The position numbers and the translations under genes are program-made. Under the pieces are notes generated by a model. It saw nothing but the letters and a program-made list of their open reading frames with translations, made no database searches and was not told the origin of the DNA. Below, one piece after another: positions 61,506 through 64,000 of a stretch of DNA of 64,000 nucleotides (the first letter of the stretch is position 1; every line of letters starts with the position of its first letter). This DNA is from Ramlibacter sp. (GTDB taxonomy: Bacteria > Pseudomonadota > Gammaproteobacteria > Burkholderiales > Burkholderiaceae_C), in the NCBI GenBank assembly GCA_030695945.1, contig JAUYOG010000023.1:62001-126000 (forward strand), written 5' to 3'.

Positions 61506-64000
61506 ATGTTCCTGCGGTACTGGCCGCCGACCTCGAACAGCGCGTTCGTGATCTGGCCCAGCGAACAGACGCGCACGGCGTCCATCAGCACCTCGAACAC
61601 GTTGCGGTTGTCGATGACGGCCTGCTGGAGGCGCTTGAGCATGGCCGGCGCCTGTTTGGCGTTGCGCGCCTGGAAGTCCTCCAGGCGCCTGAGCTGGCCC
61701 TGTTTTTCCTCCTCGGTGGAGCGGGCGAGCTCCAGCTTGTCCTGCACGGCATCGCCATGCGGGTTGCGAAAGGTGTTGACGCCGACGATGGGCAGCTCGC
61801 CGGTGTGCTTGAGCATCTCGTAATGCATGCTCTCGTCCTGGATGCGGCCGCGCTGGTAGCCGGTCTCCATCGCGCCCAGCACGCCACCGCGCTCGGCGAT
61901 GCGTTCGAACTCCGCCAGCACCGCTTCCTCGACCAGTTCGGTGAGCTCCTCGATGATGAAGGAGCCCTGGTTCGGGTTTTCGTTCTTCGCCAGGCCCCAT
62001 TCGCGATTGATGATCAGCTGGATGGCCATCGCGCGGCGCACGCTGTCCTCGGTCGGCGTGGTGATCGCCTCGTCGAACGCGTTGGTGTGCAGCGAGTTGC
62101 AGTTGTCGTAGATCGCGATCAGCGCCTGCAGCGTGGTTCGGATGTCGTTGAACTGGATCTCCTGCGCGTGCAGGCTCCGCCCGGAGGTCTGGATGTGGTA
62201 CTTGAGCTTCTGGCTGCGCTCGTTGGCACCGTACTTTTCCTTCATCGCCACGGCCCAGATGCGGCGGGCCACGCGCCCCATGACCGTGTATTCCGGGTCC
62301 ATGCCGTTGGAGAAGAAGAACGACAGGTTCGGCGCGAAGTCGTCGATGTGCATGCCACGCGCCAGGTACGCCTCGACGAAAGTGAAGCCATTGGACAGCG
62401 TGAACGCCAGCTGGCTGATCGGGTTGGCGCCGGCCTCGGCGATGTGGTAGCCGGAGATCGACACCGAGTAGAAGTTGCGCACGTTGTGGTGCACGAAGTA
62501 CTCGGCAATATCGCCCATCACCTTCAGGCTGAACTCGGTCGAGAAGATGCAGGTGTTCTGGCCCTGGTCTTCCTTCAGGATGTCGGCCTGCACCGTGCCG
62601 CGCACATTGGCCAGCACCCACTCGCGGATTTTCTGGCTCTCGGTGTCCGTGGGCTCGCGGCCATTGTCGGCCTTGAACTTCTCCAGGTTCTGGTCGATGG
62701 CCGTGTTCATGAACATCGCCAGGATGGAGGGGGCGGGGCCGTTGATCGTCATCGACACAGAGGTGCTCGGGCTGCACAGGTCGAAGCCCGAATACAGCAC
62801 CTTCATGTCGTCCAGCGTCGCGATGGACACGCCCGAGTTGCCGACCTTGCCGTAGATGTCGGGGCGCAGGTCGGGGTCGTTGCCGTACAGCGTGACCGAA
62901 TCGAAGGCCGTGGACAGGCGCTTGGCCGGCATGCCCGAGCTGAGCAGCTTGAAGCGGGTGTTGGTGCGGAAGGCGTCGCCTTCGCCCGCGAACATGCGGG
63001 TCGGGTCCTCGTTCTCGCGCTTGAAGGCGAAGGTACCCGCCGTGTACGGGTAGCTGCCCGGCACGTTGTCCAGCATCAGCCACTTGAGGATCTCGCCGTG
63101 GTCTTCGTATGCAGGCAGGCTGACCTTGCGGATGGTGGTGCCCGAGAGCGACCTGGTGGTCAGTTGCGTGCGGATTTCCTTGTCGCGGATCTTGACCACG
63201 TACTCGTCGCCCGAATATGCCTTCTGCATCTGCGGCCACTGCGCCAACAGCTTGCGCGCGGCTCCATCGAACCGGGCGTCGCGCTCGTCGGCCAGCCGCA
63301 GGACGGTGTTCTTTGCGCCGTCGCGCTCGGCGTCATCCTCGTGCAGCATGCGGGCGCTCTCGCGCAACTGCTGGATCTCGCGCGCCAGCCGGGCCTGCTC
63401 GCGCGCCTGCTTCTTGTAGCCGCGCACGGTGTCGCTGATCTCGGCCAGGTAGCGGGTGCGCGCCGCGGGCACGACGGGCGTCTGGTTGGTGCTGTGACGC
63501 ACATTGACGGCCGGAAGCTCGCCTTCCTTCAGCTTCAGCCCCAGCTCGGCCAACCGCGGTTTCAGCGCCTGGTACAGGGCCGTGACGCCATCGTCATTGA
63601 AACGCGCGGCCATCGTGCCGAAGACCGGCATCTCGTCCGGCTTCCTGCCAAAGGCCTCCTTGTTACGCTGGACTTGCTTGGCAACGTCGCGGAGCGCATC
63701 GAGCGAGCCCTTGCGGTCGAACTTGTTGATCGCGACGAACTCCGCGAAGTCCAGCATGTCGATCTTCTCGAGCTGGCTGGCCGCGCCGAACTCGGGCGTC
63801 ATCACGTACATGGGAATGTCCACCAGCGGCACGATGGCGGCGTCTCCCTGGCCGATGCCCGAGGTTTCGACCACCACCAGGTCGAAGCCGGCCGCCTTGC
63901 ATGCGGTGACGACGTCCGGCAGGGCAGCCGAGATCTCGCTGCCGAAATCGCGCGTGGCCAGCGAGCGCATGAAGACGCGCGGACCCTGGCGCCACGGGCC
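61502..64000 (-). CDS. icmF: Fused isobutyryl-CoA mutase (IcmF), C-terminal 832 residues
   Basis: The adenosylcobalamin-dependent fused isobutyryl-CoA mutase combines, in order, a B12 domain, a MeaI-type GTPase chaperone and the large mutase subunit. The window contains the C-terminal half of the GTPase ([28 protein letters not shown]) and the whole mutase ([75 protein letters not shown]). It lacks the B12 domain and Walker A, which lie beyond base 64000. The track starts at Met 63970, but the frame is open to the edge ([10 protein letters not shown]). It ends with [17 protein letters not shown]. The overlapping thioesterase remnant suggests an original acyl-CoA metabolic pair. Confidence 0.93.
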   Translation of the reverse strand, partial: GPWRQGPRVFMRSLATRDFGSEISAALPDVVTACKAAGFDLVVVETSGIGQGDAAIVPLVDIPMYVMTPEFGAASQLEKIDMLDFAEFVAINKFDRKGSLDALRDVAKQVQRNKEAFGRKPDEMPVFGTMAARFNDDGVTALYQALKPRLAELGLKLKEGELPAVNVRHSTNQTPVVPAARTRYLAEISDTVRGYKKQAREQARLAREIQQLRESARMLHEDDAERDGAKNTVLRLADERDARFDGAARKLLAQWPQMQKAYSGDEYVVKIRDKEIRTQLTTRSLSGTTIRKVSLPAYEDHGEILKWLMLDNVPGSYPYTAGTFAFKRENEDPTRMFAGEGDAFRTNTRFKLLSSGMPAKRLSTAFDSVTLYGNDPDLRPDIYGKVGNSGVSIATLDDMKVLYSGFDLCSPSTSVSMTINGPAPSILAMFMNTAIDQNLEKFKADNGREPTDTESQKIREWVLANVRGTVQADILKEDQGQNTCIFSTEFSLKVMGDIAEYFVHHNVRNFYSVSISGYHIAEAGANPISQLAFTLSNGFTFVEAYLARGMHIDDFAPNLSFFFSNGMDPEYTVMGRVARRIWAVAMKEKYGANERSQKLKYHIQTSGRSLHAQEIQFNDIRTTLQALIAIYDNCNSLHTNAFDEAITTPTEDSVRRAMAIQLIINREWGLAKNENPNQGSFIIEELTELVEEAVLAEFERIAERGGVLGAMETGYQRGRIQDESMHYEMLKHTGELPIVGVNTFRNPHGDAVQDKLELARSTEEEKQGQLRRLEDFQARNAKQAPAMLKRLQQAVIDNRNVFEVLMDAVRVCSLGQITNALFEVGGQYRRNM

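Noticed and set aside
1-64000. CRISPR arrays, tRNA or rRNA genes, prophage or integrative elements
   Set aside because: I saw no regularly spaced identical repeats of CRISPR size, no clover-leaf-like gene ends and no integrase, transposase or phage structural protein in the ORF list. I could not run a search, so a short tRNA could be missed.

Overview
The window is high-GC chromosomal DNA from a betaproteobacterium of the order Burkholderiales, most likely family Comamonadaceae (Ramlibacter/Variovorax-like). This is an inference from several things. The dcw cluster has the order mraZ to lpxC with mraZ, ddl and ftsQAZ all present. dksA carries a long Lys/Ala/Pro-rich N-terminal tail. A large STAS protein sits before hslVU. 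Many junctions carry GC-rich palindromic elements of the type '...GGCCCCCACGCT...CCCCCCGAGGGGG...'. No rRNA, tRNA, CRISPR array, integrase or insertion sequence was seen. The gene content is essentially core genome.

Layout. 1-583: non-coding, with two blocks of imperfect inverted repeats. 584-4720: a membrane sensor with a degenerate GGDEF domain (minus strand), rlmI and a COG0523 metallochaperone GTPase. 4721-5235: a hairpin-rich spacer and the dksA leader. 5236-10191: dksA, a STAS protein, hslV and hslU. 10192-28844: the complete division and cell-wall cluster mraZ-rsmH-ftsL-ftsI-murE-murF-mraY-murD-ftsW-murG-murC-ddl-ftsQ-ftsA-ftsZ-lpxC, preceded by a clear promoter and a four-repeat MraZ operator. 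28851-36403: a small membrane protein, then a minus-strand block (ruvC, a CDP-DAG synthase-like protein, a PlsC-like acyltransferase, mtgA, aroE, a TonB-like protein, an RNase II-family enzyme and an esterase). 36453-46501: rodA, a frameshifted beta-hydroxyacid dehydrogenase, a response-regulator/adenylate-cyclase/Ser-Thr-kinase fusion, tldD, an unknown protein, a DAHP synthase (aroG) under an apparent aromatic-codon attenuator, and two tandem paralogues of unknown function. 46498-55814: mpl, an acyl-CoA ligase, an unknown protein with a TlpA-like thioredoxin, accB-accC, prmA, a zinc-ribbon/DUF3426 protein and a PfkB kinase. 55811-64000 (minus strand): an SDR oxidoreductase, a liv-type branched-chain amino acid ABC transporter (livM, livH, binding protein, livF, livG), a truncated thioesterase remnant and the C-terminal part of a fused isobutyryl-CoA mutase (icmF) that runs off the right edge.

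How the genes fit together. The dominant theme is envelope growth. The dcw genes make lipid II and the divisome. rodA, mtgA and mpl add elongation, glycan polymerisation and muropeptide recycling. lpxC commits to lipid A. The PlsC/CdsA-like pair handles phospholipid precursors. The right end is carbon metabolism: amino-acid uptake and acyl-CoA mutase.

Most interesting signals. (1) The leader of aroG encodes a short peptide with the run YFFGYFW, then an antiterminator arm that competes exactly with a strong intrinsic terminator. (2) One protein fuses REC, class III cyclase and Ser/Thr kinase domains with all catalytic residues visible. (3) A 7TMR-DISM protein has lost its GGDEF motif but kept the RxxD inhibitory site at the canonical spacing. 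(4) All three convergent gene junctions end in the same shared CTAG, with the two stop codons overlapping. (5) An 86-bp insertion between ftsW and murG duplicates the stop/start junction and creates a coupled 29-codon ORF. (6) LivF has Arg in place of the Walker A Lys. (7) DksA is of the Cys-poor CxxT/SxxA type and carries a histone-H1-like tail.
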